Shown here piece after piece: positions 8,231-17,376 of a DNA stretch of 64,000 nucleotides. How positions within the stretch are numbered: position 1 is the first letter of the stretch; every line of letters begins with the position of its first letter. Both the position numbers and the translations under genes were made by a program. The notes under the pieces were generated by a model. The model made no database searches. It worked only from the letters and a program-made list of their open reading frames with translations, and was not told the origin of the DNA. The DNA is from Micromonospora_G sp044901685 (lineage in GTDB: Bacteria > Actinomycetota > Actinomycetes > Mycobacteriales > Micromonosporaceae), in NCBI RefSeq assembly GCF_044901685.1, contig NZ_JBJDPS010000006.1, positions 248,001 through 312,000 of the forward strand, read 5' to 3'.

Positions 8231-9172
8231 TCAGGTGCGGCGGAACACGGCGATGCCGCCGCCGGGGACCCTGACGTCGCGGACGGAATCGCGGAACAGG
8301 CCCTCGACGAACGCCTCGGTGTGGAAGAACCGATCCGGGATACCAGCGGCCCGCAGGGCGCCGGTCCAGCCACGTCGGTCGCGTTCGACGGTGGCGAAGT
8401 CGTGGCGACCGGAGTGAACTCCCACGTACGCGGTGGCGAACGCGGCGGTGATCTGGTCGGCGGTGAGGTCGGTTTTGGTGGCACCCTCAACGTGCAGCCA
8501 GTCCCCGACGACCGCTGGCAGCAGGTCGTGGGTGGTGGCGAGGTCTTCGATGACGCACAGCACCTCGACGTCGAGACGGTCGCGGAGGCGGCCGTAGTCG
8601 CCGTACCCGAACGCGTCAACGATCAGGACCGGGCCGGTCGTATCGCACACCTGCCGCAGATGACGCAGTGACTCGGCAGGGTCGGCGGTGATCCGGGTCC
8701 AATGGGTGAGGGTCGGGTCGGCCGGGTCGGCGACCAGCACCTGGGTACCCGAATCACTCCGGTACGGCTCGGGCCCGGGGCTGCGGCCGTTGCTGGCGTC
8801 ACGCAGATGGGCCAGGCATTTGAGGGCGCCGCGCGACAGGTGGGACAGGGCGACAACGGCTTGGGCCTGGTGGCGAAGCTGATAGCTGGTCAGCGTGGCG
8901 GCAGGGGTGACGACCCGTGCACCGTAGGTGAGCCACACGATCGGGGTTCCGTCGCAGGAGACAACGTAATAAATCGTGTCACCGGTCACCGGCGTCCCCC
9001 GCTCCCGGTAGATGCTGTCGTGCAGCAGGGCGGCGGCCTCAGGCGTCAGGGAGCCTGCCGGGATGGGCGCGTGACTGCGGTAGCGCAGCGACTGCCCTTG
9101 AACCCTCCCGGCGTTCGTGTCGATGAGGTCCCGCATCTCCCGCAGGGCCTCGGCCTGCGAAGACCGACTCAT
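8231..9172 (-). CDS. Hypothetical protein, last gene of a four-gene overlapping set
   Basis: The 313-residue protein begins SRSSQAEALREMRDLIDTN. It has a beta-rich region (DTIYYVVSCDGTPIVWLTYG), a helical block (SYQLRHQAQAVVALSHLSRG), and a C-terminal half with two hydrophobic strands (GPVLIVDAFGYGDYGRL and VEVLCVIEDLATTHDLL). The last part resembles a nucleotide-fold strand pattern, but I see no P-loop. The ATG at 9170-9172 overlaps the stop of the preceding gene (ATGA), which sets the start; longer upstream frames are out. Function unknown. Confidence 0.7.
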   Translation of the reverse strand: MSRSSQAEALREMRDLIDTNAGRVQGQSLRYRSHAPIPAGSLTPEAAALLHDSIYRERGTPVTGDTIYYVVSCDGTPIVWLTYGARVVTPAATLTSYQLRHQAQAVVALSHLSRGALKCLAHLRDASNGRSPGPEPYRSDSGTQVLVADPADPTLTHWTRITADPAESLRHLRQVCDTTGPVLIVDAFGYGDYGRLRDRLDVEVLCVIEDLATTHDLLPAVVGDWLHVEGATKTDLTADQITAAFATAYVGVHSGRHDFATVERDRRGWTGALRAAGIPDRFFHTEAFVEGLFRDSVRDVRVPGGGIAVFRRT

Positions 9173-9693
9173 CGCCGCCCCCCGACATTGCGGTGATTCA
9201 CGGGAGGGCGTGGCGACGTGTTGGCCGCGGACCCGCGATTCACGACCGGGTCCTGCCCGTCGGACGTCGGGAACGCGTACCGGAACGTATCGAGGTCGTC
9301 CAGGACGAGCGCGAGCCAGGGCCGCCGCTGGCGGGCCGCGGCCCTCAGGAGGTCGATCAAGAGACGGTCGGAGAACCGCTGGGTCAGTTCGAGGTGCTCG
9401 ACGAAGTCGTCGCCACCGATCTCGTCGGTGTGCCCGAGTTCCTGACGGGTCCCTGAGCCCCAGCCGTCGGCGTAGACGATCCGGTGCCCGGCGTCGGGAC
9501 GGGTCGGATCGGCGGGCAGGCCGGGGATGCCGTTGCTCATCAGGTAGGTGCCGTCGTCCTTGACCCACAGCAACGCCGGCACGGCGGGCAGGCCCTCTTC
9601 CTCGCGGGTCAGCGATCGGACGTGATCCGGCGCGGCGAGGGCGTGCTCGGCCAGGACCAGTGCCTCGTCCAGGGGGAACAGCAGGGTGATCAT
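9169..9693 (-). CDS. Hypothetical protein, third gene of the overlapping set
   Basis: The 174-residue protein begins ITLLFPLDEALVLAEHAL. It contains a PALLWVKDDGTYLMSNG strand pair, GHRIVYADGWGS, and an acidic block (DEIGGDDFVEHLEL) before a basic C-terminal tail. No recognised domain. The ATG at 9691-9693 overlaps the stop of the gene before it (ATGA) and has AAGGA ten bases upstream. The following gene again overlaps by ATGA, so the set is very likely one transcript with coupled translation. Confidence 0.7.
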   Translation of the reverse strand: MITLLFPLDEALVLAEHALAAPDHVRSLTREEEGLPAVPALLWVKDDGTYLMSNGIPGLPADPTRPDAGHRIVYADGWGSGTRQELGHTDEIGGDDFVEHLELTQRFSDRLLIDLLRAAARQRRPWLALVLDDLDTFRYAFPTSDGQDPVVNRGSAANTSPRPPVNHRNVGGRR

Positions 9694-10094
9694 CGGTGGG
9701 TTTCCTTTGTCAGTTGCAGGTCGGGTGGGACGGTGCTGGTCCAGGTGAAGGTCATGGGGTCCAGGACCGGGCGGCCGTTGACGGTCACCGCGAGCCCGAA
9801 GTCGTCGCCGTCCTCTGTGCTCACGTCGACGCGTAGGTCGGCGGTGCGGTCGGTCGGCTGGTACACGCGGACCACGTACTTGTCCGCCGTGACGGCGGCG
9901 ACCTGCAACCCGTGGCGGGTCTCGGTCACCTCGGCGTCGATCTCCCACGCCTCGTCGAGTAGCGGCCGTCCGCTGCCCGAGATCAGGGCAGATAGCAGGC
10001 TGACCACGTCGGCGCCGGAAGGGTCCGCCTCGCGATTGAGGAACGCGGTCAGGTCGTCGAGGATCACGGTGTCCGGATGCCGGTCGCCGGTCAT
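9690..10094 (-). CDS. Hypothetical protein, second gene of the overlapping set
   Basis: The 134-residue acidic protein begins TGDRHPDTVILDDLTAFLNRE. It has a beta-rich C-terminal part (DKYVVRVYQPTDRTADLRVDV and DFGLAVTVNGRPV). I do not recognise it. The ATG at 10092-10094 overlaps the stop of the preceding gene by four bases (ATGA), which decides the start over an upstream in-frame codon. Confidence 0.65.
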   Translation of the reverse strand: MTGDRHPDTVILDDLTAFLNREADPSGADVVSLLSALISGSGRPLLDEAWEIDAEVTETRHGLQVAAVTADKYVVRVYQPTDRTADLRVDVSTEDGDDFGLAVTVNGRPVLDPMTFTWTSTVPPDLQLTKETHR

Positions 10095-10534
10095 CGCGCG
10101 CCTCCGGGGGCGGCCAGGACATGGTTGCGGAGGCGGTCCCATGATTCCTCCGGCAGCATGCCGAGTGCCCGTGCCTCGTCAAGGTGGTCCAGTGCCGCCG
10201 TATGGTCTCCGGCGTCGAACGCCGTCTGGGCCGCGACGAGCGCCGCTTCGCCCTGCTCGCGGCGCAGGTCGTGCCACTGCTGCGGGTTGCGGACCGGACC
10301 GGTCTCAGTGAGCGCTTCGGGGTGGGTGCGGCCGTGGGCGTAGATCCAGTCCCACTCGTCGCGGGTGGCTTTGACGATCTCGGCCACGTACCGGCAGCCA
10401 TCGCCGGTGACCCGCTGGTAGCCGGGGCCGTGCTGTTCGAAGGCGAGCAGGATTTGCCGCTGGCGAATACGCACCAGCCGGGCGTCTCGATCATCGAGGA
10501 TGTCGCCAGTGGTGGCCTGAGGGTTGATGGTCAT
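10091..10534 (-). CDS. Hypothetical protein, first gene of the overlapping set
   Basis: The 147-residue protein begins TINPQATTGDILDDRDARLVRI. It has a basic helix (RQRQILLAFEQHG), a central DEWDWIYAHGRTHPEAL segment and a TPR-like helical pair (ALVAAQTAFDAGDHTAALDHLDEARAL). The repeat-like pair suggests a protein-interaction role, but that is inference. The ATG at 10532-10534 has only a weak GGAAA upstream. About 150 bp separate it from the ParB-like gene, room for a promoter or leader. Confidence 0.65.
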   Translation of the reverse strand: MTINPQATTGDILDDRDARLVRIRQRQILLAFEQHGPGYQRVTGDGCRYVAEIVKATRDEWDWIYAHGRTHPEALTETGPVRNPQQWHDLRREQGEAALVAAQTAFDAGDHTAALDHLDEARALGMLPEESWDRLRNHVLAAPGGAR

Positions 10535-10686
10535 GCTGCGTTTCCGATCAGGGTGCGGGGATGCGGGGGTGGGGTTCCGCCGGAGATGGGCTCGATGAGC
10601 CAGGCGATGAGGTCCCAGCGCCGAAGCGACAAGACGGCGGGAGGCCAGCGGGTTGCGCTGGCCTCCCACCGAAGGGGGTTGAGGTG

Positions 10687-12333
10687 TCAGACGGTGGTCA
10701 GGGACTCGGCCTCGGTGAGTTCGGCGATGTCGGAATCCGTGACCAGGCCCTCGATCGGGGCGCCGTCCTCGGGATCTGCTCCCTGCCCGTTGCTCGGTTC
10801 GCCGAGCTCACCGTCAGCGGTGTCGTCTCCTGGTAGCTCGATTTCGGTCACCTCGCCGTCGAGGTCCGGTTCGAGTTCCGGGTCGGTGTTCTCGTCGGGA
10901 TCGTCGTCGCCGTGCAGGGACTGCCGCAGTGTGGTTTCCGCGTCGGAGAGGGTGTAGCCGTCGGCGACGAGTTGATCGAGCCAGAACGCCGCCGACTCCG
11001 GGTCGAAGCTCCAGGTCCGTTCGGTGGCGGCGTAGCCGAGGTTGCGCTCGTGGGCGCAGATCCACTGCGCTACCAGGCACCGGCGCAGCCGGTCCTCTCC
11101 GGCGGCCAGGACCACGTCCATGCCGTGACCACCCAACGCGGTGTAGAGGTCGTCGGCGTCGGCGAACCGGATCGAACCGGTGTCGGCGACGGCGTTGCGC
11201 AGCGCCTCGGGGAACAGGCGCTTCGCGGCGCGGGCGGAGGCGTAGGACTTGCGGTAGAAGTCCTCCCGCACGGTTGCGGCGAGGGTGAGGTTCTCGAGGT
11301 ACTCGGCGTGGACCCGTTCGGCTTCCTCCCGCTCGGCCAGCTCGTCTTTCGACAGTCGGGTGGCGAATCTGTTCAGGCGGGTGTAGCCGTACCGGTCCGG
11401 GTCGGTGCAGTACACCACCGTCCGCGCGGCGTCGCCGAGGCCCTTCTCCACGAAGGCGGCGAACCCCGGCCGTGTCATCACCGCATCCGGATCGAGGCGC
11501 TGCCCGTCGGCGTCGACCAACGCCTCGGCGGCCACCTCGACACTGTCGTACGGGAACCCCTTCGGCTTCCCGGTGACCTTCACCCCGGCGAGAACCAGTT
11601 CGGCCTTGAGTCGTTCCTTCGCCGTGCCGAACACACGCTTGGACCGCTCGGAGGCGATCGCGTGCCGCAGTCCCCACGCCGACCCTGTCGCTTTGAGGAT
11701 CCGGGTGAGGGCGGCGGGTTCCTCGGTGAACTCGGCGAGCGCGGCGGCGTCCTCCAGGGTGAGAGCACCGGCGTCTGCGGCCCCACGGGCCGCCTGCGGA
11801 AGGGCACGCAGTTGCAGGGTCTGCTTGACCTGCGCCGTGGGGATCGCCCTCACCTTCGCGATCTGCTCGGGGGTCCAGTCCAGCAGGGTGAGCTGGTGAA
11901 ACGCCTCCGCTTCCTCGGTCGGTGTCAGGCCGATCCGGTGGCCGTTCTCGGCGAGTTGGGCGACGATCTGCAACGCGGCGCCCTCGTCGGCGGCGACCCA
12001 GCACGGCACCTGGCTCATTCCCAGGTCGATCGCCGCGTACTTACGACGGTGCCCGATGATCAGCTGGAACACGCCGTCGCGGCCCTCGACCGGGATGACG
12101 ACCAGGGGGCACAGAATCCCAACGATGGCCATCGACGCTTTCAGGTCGGCCAGGTCACCAATGTCGGTGCGGAGGTTACGCGGGTTGTCGACCAACTCGG
12201 TCGGATCGACGTACTCCGACCGAAGCGCGGGCAGATCGGCCGCTGGGAACAGAGCGAGGTCCGGGCCGACGATCTCACCGGTGAGGACCTCGTCAGAATC
12301 GGAAGAGGAACGGGTCAGGGTGGCTGTAGACAC
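10687..12333 (-). CDS. ParB/RepB-like nuclease-domain DNA-binding protein
   Basis: The 548-residue protein has a ParB N-terminal domain at about residues 42-115: DPTELVDNPRNLRTD, a LKASMAIVGILCPLVV helix-strand, and the box-II motif GHRR at 94-97. A ParB-type helix-turn-helix follows at about 125-200 (TPTEEAEAFHQL, TPEQIAKV). The long C-terminal region is unlike chromosomal ParB and ends in a strongly acidic tail. It may serve plasmid partition, stability or transcription; no ParA gene is visible. The GTG at 12331-12333 has GGAAGGA seven bases upstream. Its leader resembles that of the DUF932 gene. Confidence 0.75.
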   Translation of the reverse strand: MSTATLTRSSSDSDEVLTGEIVGPDLALFPAADLPALRSEYVDPTELVDNPRNLRTDIGDLADLKASMAIVGILCPLVVIPVEGRDGVFQLIIGHRRKYAAIDLGMSQVPCWVAADEGAALQIVAQLAENGHRIGLTPTEEAEAFHQLTLLDWTPEQIAKVRAIPTAQVKQTLQLRALPQAARGAADAGALTLEDAAALAEFTEEPAALTRILKATGSAWGLRHAIASERSKRVFGTAKERLKAELVLAGVKVTGKPKGFPYDSVEVAAEALVDADGQRLDPDAVMTRPGFAAFVEKGLGDAARTVVYCTDPDRYGYTRLNRFATRLSKDELAEREEAERVHAEYLENLTLAATVREDFYRKSYASARAAKRLFPEALRNAVADTGSIRFADADDLYTALGGHGMDVVLAAGEDRLRRCLVAQWICAHERNLGYAATERTWSFDPESAAFWLDQLVADGYTLSDAETTLRQSLHGDDDPDENTDPELEPDLDGEVTEIELPGDDTADGELGEPSNGQGADPEDGAPIEGLVTDSDIAELTEAESLTTV

Positions 12334-12625
12334 AGAGAGTCCTTCCAACAACGAGGGAAAATGAGGAAGAAAGCCGCGCACGTCGGCCGGCGCGGTCGCC
12401 GGGTGAGCGGTGCTGGCCCGATCCGCCAAGGCCGACCGATCGGCGCAGCCCCGCAAGACCCACCCCCGGCCGCATCCACGCAGCCAGGAACGGTTGGGAC
12501 GGGGTGGGCCTAGCGGGGCCAGCCGCGGTCGGCCAGGATCGAGGGCCAGCAACCGCACCCCGGCATCCCGCCGTAGACGAGCGGCAGATCCAGGACTTCG
12601 CCGCGACCGAACAGGTCAGCCGCCG

Positions 12626-13762
12626 TCAGGCGGCGGCGAGGTGCAGCGCCTGGATCGCGGTGGACTCCAGTTCGTGCGCGGCGTCGGCGTCGGTCAGGGT
12701 CTGCGCCACCGACGTGACGGCGTGCATCACCCCGCCGGCGGACAGGTCCGCGCCGGCGATGAAGTGCGCGAGAATGCTCTGCTGCTGCTCGTCGGTGTAC
12801 CGCAACTGCTGCCCGACCACCTTCAGCGTCGTGTTCGGGTCGGTGATCGGAGTGCCCGCTGCGGCTTCCAACTCCCGCAACGCCTGCGCGATGTAATCCG
12901 CGTCGAGAAACGCGGTCACCGCGTCCGTGGTCCGCGACGTGATCAGTTCCAGGGTCTTGCGAGTCGTCGCCTCCGACGCGGCGACCACCCCATCGTCAGC
13001 CGTCATCCGCGACCCGATGTGCGCCCGCCGCAGGGCATCGCGGCGCAGCGTCATGCCGTTGCGGCAGACCTCGAACCGCACCCACGGCGAGATGGAAAAC
13101 GCCCCGCAACCGGTCTCGGAGTTGCGGATCAGGAACCCGGCCGACACGATCGGCAGGTCCGCTCCGGCCCTACCGTCGAACGGCGACCGGTAGCGGGCCA
13201 ACAGCCGGGGCGCGGCCACCTGCACCTGCGGTGAGTAGACCCGCAGATACATGCGCCGGTCGGTCAGGTCGCAGCCGGCGAACCGCACGTGGACACCGGC
13301 TTGGCGGATCCCGTCGAGGGCGGCGAAGAGGACGTCGAGGTTGTCGATCCGGGCGTACCGGTCCGACAGCACCGCCCTGGCGACCCCACCGCCGGTGTTA
13401 CCGCGTAGGCAGCGGACCAGGAAGGTGCGGTGGTCGCGTTCCAGCCACCCGTTGACGTTGTCGTCCCACAGGTCCGGGTGCTCGGAGGCCAACCGCCGCA
13501 GGTAGGCGACGGGGATGCCGAGCTTGTCGGCCAGGCCGGTGTTCGCCACGTCGTTCGGGGCGTACGTACCGGCAGTCATCGTCACCCCGTCGGGACCGAG
13601 CTGGGGCTCGGTACCGTCCAGGACCAGGTTCCCGCCGACCGCGCGCATCCGCCCGGCCCCGGCCTTCACATCCACCACGCGGGTGGACTGGTCGGCGAGC
13701 ATCCGGCGGAGCTGGTCGAGTTCCAGGTTCCGGTTGGCCGGCACAGTGATCATCGGAGACAC
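12626..13762 (-). CDS. DUF932 (phage/plasmid-like) protein
   Basis: The 378-residue product fits DUF932: a GTYAPNDVANTGLADKLGIPVAYL-type region, LERDHRTFLVRCLRG, a VARAVLSDRYARIDN turn, and a C-terminal SEATTRKTLELITSRT segment. DUF932 proteins are common on plasmids, phages and integrative elements; no activity is established. I chose the GTG at 13760-13762 because AAGGAG lies eight bases upstream; a GTG nine bases earlier would sit directly on that site. The leader TTTTCCCTC...GTTGT...AAGGA is shared with the ParB-like gene. Confidence 0.8.
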   Translation of the reverse strand: MSPMITVPANRNLELDQLRRMLADQSTRVVDVKAGAGRMRAVGGNLVLDGTEPQLGPDGVTMTAGTYAPNDVANTGLADKLGIPVAYLRRLASEHPDLWDDNVNGWLERDHRTFLVRCLRGNTGGGVARAVLSDRYARIDNLDVLFAALDGIRQAGVHVRFAGCDLTDRRMYLRVYSPQVQVAAPRLLARYRSPFDGRAGADLPIVSAGFLIRNSETGCGAFSISPWVRFEVCRNGMTLRRDALRRAHIGSRMTADDGVVAASEATTRKTLELITSRTTDAVTAFLDADYIAQALRELEAAAGTPITDPNTTLKVVGQQLRYTDEQQQSILAHFIAGADLSAGGVMHAVTSVAQTLTDADAAHELESTAIQALHLAAA

Positions 13763-14163
13763 AGAAGGCACTCCTTACAACGATGAGGGAAAAGAGAGAC
13801 CGCCCGACCTCCCGGCGGAACGTGGCCTGGTCGAGAGGCCACGGCGCGCGTCGGATCGGGCGGTGGTGTGCCCGGCCTCCCCGGTGGGGGGCTGGGGCAC
13901 GAGGACAGCTACCCGCCGGTCGCGCCGACGACGTCACAGCCCCGACGAGCCGGAAACAGGCGGGAGACGATCACGGCCGGCAGGCCGGGGTCTCCCGCCC
14001 CGGCGTGGGCGGGGCTTGACGGCGGCCAGCGACGGCGGGAGCGTCAGTCCTCGCACCCAGCACCCCGGGGACGGCCGGAACCCGGCAAGCCCCGCGCGGG
14101 AGCAGGGTGATGCGTCGTTCGCGTCAGCCGTAGCACCGTCGGGTAAGGACCGGGCGGCGGTCG
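13763..14163. other. Intergenic region, leader of the DUF932 gene
   Basis: About 400 bp with no supported gene. It contains the polypyrimidine leader (minus strand) shared with the ParB-like gene and a GC-only hairpin near 13990-14020 (CCGCCCC/GGGCGG). A promoter for the DUF932 gene probably lies in it. Confidence 0.4.
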
Positions 14164-14544
14164 TCAGAGCGGGATGACGCTCGGTTCGCCGCCGACGTGG
14201 TCGAGCACCTGCTGGAGGGCGTCGGCGCGGGTGAAGTCCCCGTGCCAGCTGGCAGTGTGGCGCTCTTGACGGATGACATGTACAACCCAGCCGCCCGGTT
14301 CGGGGTTGATGATGTGAACGCAGTCGGCGTACTGGCCCTCGCCGCCGATGACCACCACCGGTCCCTGCTGCACGCGGGACAACGTCTCGGCAACCAGGTG
14401 GGTGAGGTCGCGTCTGGCGTCGGCCTCGGTCACGGCGTCGCAGGTGTACGGGTTGAACCCGGTGTGGTCATCGAGCTGGAGGTCGACGTGCCACGCAGCG
14501 GCACGGGTGGCGGCGCGGTAGAGGGTGATCGGTAGGCGGATCAC
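14164..14544 (-). CDS. Small hypothetical protein
   Basis: The product of about 126 residues begins IRLPITLYRAATRAAAWHVDLQ. It contains a DAVTEADARRDLTHLV helix, a strand pair PVVVIGGEGQYADCVHII, and ends GGEPSVIPL. No recognised family. The GTG at 14542-14544 has GAAGGA just upstream; an in-frame ATG eight codons earlier is the alternative. It lies 8 bp behind the stop of the next gene upstream, so the two are probably co-transcribed. Confidence 0.6.
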   Translation of the reverse strand: MIRLPITLYRAATRAAAWHVDLQLDDHTGFNPYTCDAVTEADARRDLTHLVAETLSRVQQGPVVVIGGEGQYADCVHIINPEPGGWVVHVIRQERHTASWHGDFTRADALQQVLDHVGGEPSVIPL

Positions 14545-14552
14545 GGATTCCT

Positions 14553-15707
14553 TCAGGACACCAGGCACGCGACTTCGCCTTCCGGCACGAGGGTGGTGCG
14601 GCGTGCGGTCTGGTGCCGCCAGGCGTGGACCTGGGCTTGGAAGCGGGTGAAGCCGAAACCGATCAGCTCCCGCTCGTCGGCGAGGAACACGGCGTATACC
14701 GGTTCATAGGCCCGCCATCCGCGGTAGCCGGGCACAATCTGGTAGCGGTCGTCATGACGCCAGCCACGCCGGAACTCCGCCATCAGCCGGGCGGCAAACG
14801 CCGGCACCAAACGGGTGTAGTCCCACATCACGTGGAGTCCGTTGTGCTCGGGCCGGTAGCCCAACCCGGTCACGGTGTCCCACCACAACCGCCGCACAGT
14901 GGCGGCGTCGAGCGCGGACCACACCTCCTGCGCCCGCTCACCCAACATGGTGAAGACGTCAGCGGAAACCCACTGCTCCCACGAGGCGTCGATGTCCTCG
15001 TCCTCCAGCGCCGCGTGGTCGTCTTCGTCGAACAGCGGATACGACTCCTTCAACCGGCACAGCACGTCGACGACCTCGGGCGGAAGGTCGGCGACGAACG
15101 CCCCGAGCGCCGTCACGTTGCTGAACACCAGGTCCGTCCACACCCCGGGGTGTGCGCGGTGTAGCGACCGGTAGTTGCTGCGGTGCACGGTGGTCGACTG
15201 CCCGGCCCGGCAGTCACCCCGGGCCACCTTCTCCAACGACACGAACATGGCCTGCTCGTCGTCATACCGCTGGTCCGACAGGTCATGGCTGAGGAGGTAA
15301 CCGGGGTCATCGGCCGCAAGCCGGTGGGCGTACCCGATCCGGAACCCCGCCGACCGCAGCCGGTCGACCACATCACCGCCCGCGCACCGTAACTGCTCGG
15401 TCAGCCACCGGTTCGCGTCAGGAACGACAGCCACGTACGCCGCACCGATCCCAGCTGCCGCTTCGAAGGGAGAGAAGTCGCTACGGCTCGCAGAAACGAT
15501 GATCAATTCGGGGGTGGTGGGCATCGACGCGAGTTTCGGTGTGCTGAGCAGATCGGCGCCGAGCAGGACCAGTTTCGCGCCCGTCCAGTGCGCTTTCGCG
15601 CTGGTGACGGTGGTGTGGTCGGTGAGGTGGACGCCCACCCGATCGGCGTAGGCATGCAGGTGCTCGCGGATGTTGGGGTCGCCGGTGACGACCAGCACGG
15701 TGCTCAT
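14553..15707 (-). CDS. Hypothetical protein with receiver-like N-terminus
   Basis: The 384-residue protein opens STVLVVTGDPNIREHLHAYADRVG and continues with KLVLLGADLL and PELIIVSAS, the strand pattern of the response-regulator-like domain found at the start of some actinobacterial septum-site (Rv3660c-type) proteins. No P-loop follows, so it is not a full member. The C-terminal two-thirds is rich in Trp and acidic residues (SYPLFDEDDHAALEDEDIDASWEQW) and is unrecognised. The ATG at 15705-15707 overlaps the stop of the DUF4192 gene (ATGA). Confidence 0.65.
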   Translation of the reverse strand: MSTVLVVTGDPNIREHLHAYADRVGVHLTDHTTVTSAKAHWTGAKLVLLGADLLSTPKLASMPTTPELIIVSASRSDFSPFEAAAGIGAAYVAVVPDANRWLTEQLRCAGGDVVDRLRSAGFRIGYAHRLAADDPGYLLSHDLSDQRYDDEQAMFVSLEKVARGDCRAGQSTTVHRSNYRSLHRAHPGVWTDLVFSNVTALGAFVADLPPEVVDVLCRLKESYPLFDEDDHAALEDEDIDASWEQWVSADVFTMLGERAQEVWSALDAATVRRLWWDTVTGLGYRPEHNGLHVMWDYTRLVPAFAARLMAEFRRGWRHDDRYQIVPGYRGWRAYEPVYAVFLADERELIGFGFTRFQAQVHAWRHQTARRTTLVPEGEVACLVS

Positions 15708-16642
15708 TCCTGCTCCCCGCCGGTTGGGGTCGTGGCGGGTGGCCACGCGCCGACGGTGAAGCCGGGGATGTGCGCATCGAGCGCCGCGGCGATAAGCAAA
15801 GTCAGCCGGTCTACGGGGTTGACCATCAGAACACGGCGAACCGCGGCGTGAGCGATCGCCTCCTCGCCCCGCATCCACGCACACCACGCGGCCAAGCTCC
15901 CCGGCCCGGTGACGTAGGCGTCGGGCATCCGGCGGGTCATATCGAGCCACAGATCGCGCTGCCACATCCGCCCCGACGTCGCCTTCCACGCCCGTGCGCG
16001 TAGCCGCTTGTCGCGCAGCAACACACCCAGCTCGGCGACCTGCGCGGCGGTGAGCCGAACCCCGTCCCCGGCCAAGTCCATGTAAAAGGCCAGCTTCGCC
16101 GGCTCCGGGTAGCCCCCGCTGCGGATGGCGGCGATCTCCCCACCGACCGCGGCTTGTTCCACCGGATCGGGTTTGGCGAGCGCGAGCAGGTCGGACCGGC
16201 CAGGTAGGGCGACGATGCCGTGGAACGCGGCCCGCGCGGCGGTCGCCGTGGCCGTCGGGTCGAACACCACCCCACCAGAGGCGCCACAGGGGCACCCGAG
16301 GCAGTAGTAGTGCCCGGCGGTGACCAGGAACGCCTCCGCCACGGGCACGTGACGTGTCAGGTCAGCGGCGATGGCCGCGACCGCGTCGGACGTGCTCAGC
16401 GGACCGTAACCGACGACAATGAGGGACTGGGAATGCTCCCGGGCGGCGACGGCACGGATCGTGTCGGTGACGTGGGTGGCAGGCGTGGTGAGGTCGTGAC
16501 GGGCGGCGACCCGGATCTCGTGGTCGGCCTGGACGAACAGCACCACCAGGCTGTCCGCCGGGTGATAGCCGAGCAGGTACGGCACCAACCCGAGTAAATC
16601 CTCGGGGGTCCGCATCTGGAAGGGGAATCGGTTCTTGGGCAT
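15704..16642 (-). CDS. DUF4192 domain-containing protein
   Basis: The 312-residue protein shows the DUF4192 signature at its start: RTPEDLLGLVPYLLGYHPADSLV, followed by a VVLFV strand, an LIVVGYGP strand and a C-terminal helical part with GSLAAWCAWMRGEEAIAHAAV. The family is common in actinobacteria and of unknown function. The start ATG (16640-16642) has GGAG nine bases upstream; the frame is open farther but begins with non-conserved Arg/Ser-rich sequence. Its stop overlaps the start of the next gene, giving one coupled set. Confidence 0.8.
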   Translation of the reverse strand: MPKNRFPFQMRTPEDLLGLVPYLLGYHPADSLVVLFVQADHEIRVAARHDLTTPATHVTDTIRAVAAREHSQSLIVVGYGPLSTSDAVAAIAADLTRHVPVAEAFLVTAGHYYCLGCPCGASGGVVFDPTATATAARAAFHGIVALPGRSDLLALAKPDPVEQAAVGGEIAAIRSGGYPEPAKLAFYMDLAGDGVRLTAAQVAELGVLLRDKRLRARAWKATSGRMWQRDLWLDMTRRMPDAYVTGPGSLAAWCAWMRGEEAIAHAAVRRVLMVNPVDRLTLLIAAALDAHIPGFTVGAWPPATTPTGGEQE

Positions 16643-16848
16643 GGTGAGGAACTCCGTCCGGTCACAGGAGGGAAGGAAGAAGCGACGAGAAGCCGCGAGC
16701 GACCGCGCAGGGCTCTGCCCAGGTCGGCGGCTGTCGCGGCGAGGATGTCGTGGCGAACCCGGCGAAGTCATTGCCCGCACTGGCGCGTCGACGCCGCACT
16801 GAACGCCGACTTGCCAGTGGCGAGGCGGCCCGCGCTAGAGGAAGGCGC

Positions 16849-17376
16849 TCACCGGTGCCTGGGGTTTCGGCGGTTTCCGTCGGGGAGCGGGGGGCAGCGG
16901 TCGCGGGCCCCGGCCGTCAGGAACACATCGGCGTCGTTGATGACCCACGGGGCATCGGAAAACCGGGGCAGCCGGCCGATGGCTTGACGACGAAGCGCGT
17001 CGCAGAACTGGTACGCCTCACTGCCGCGCCAACCGGGGTGCTCACGCGACTGGGATTCGTAGCAGGACAGCGCCTTGAGGACCACGACCGGGTCCGGAGT
17101 TCCCGGAAGCCAGGTGAACAGGTACGGCTCCTCGATCTCGTCCTCGGCGTACCGGTGGTTCACGCTGGCCCGGTTCTCCGCCAACAACATCGCCCCGACC
17201 CGACCCGCGGTCTGCAAGCTCAGGGAGCGGAGGCGCTGCGAGGACTCCACCTGCAACTCAGAGGAAGTCCAGCTCCCCGGATCCGATGCCGCGGTCGGGC
17301 TCGGCCAGTACCAGGACAGCGGGTACCCGGTTTCGGCGAAACGAAGGCCGGCGGTGAGCAGAGCATCGATGTGCAC
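16849..17376 (-). CDS. Hypothetical protein with a Prim-Pol-like N-terminal segment
   Basis: From the GTG at 17374-17376 (GAGG eight bases upstream) the product has 175 residues and begins HIDALLTAGLRFAETGYPLSWYW. That opening resembles the first helix and strand of Prim-Pol proteins (compare GAALRYAEAGIPVMPLH at 1.9 kb). The rest is unrelated: SLSLQTAGRVGAMLLAENRAS, YLFTWLPGTPDPVVVLKALS and a basic tail. An upstream in-frame GTG would add 24 residues but has a poor ribosome site. It may be a chimera made by recombination. Confidence 0.5.
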   Translation of the reverse strand: MHIDALLTAGLRFAETGYPLSWYWPSPTAASDPGSWTSSELQVESSQRLRSLSLQTAGRVGAMLLAENRASVNHRYAEDEIEEPYLFTWLPGTPDPVVVLKALSCYESQSREHPGWRGSEAYQFCDALRRQAIGRLPRFSDAPWVINDADVFLTAGARDRCPPLPDGNRRNPRHR

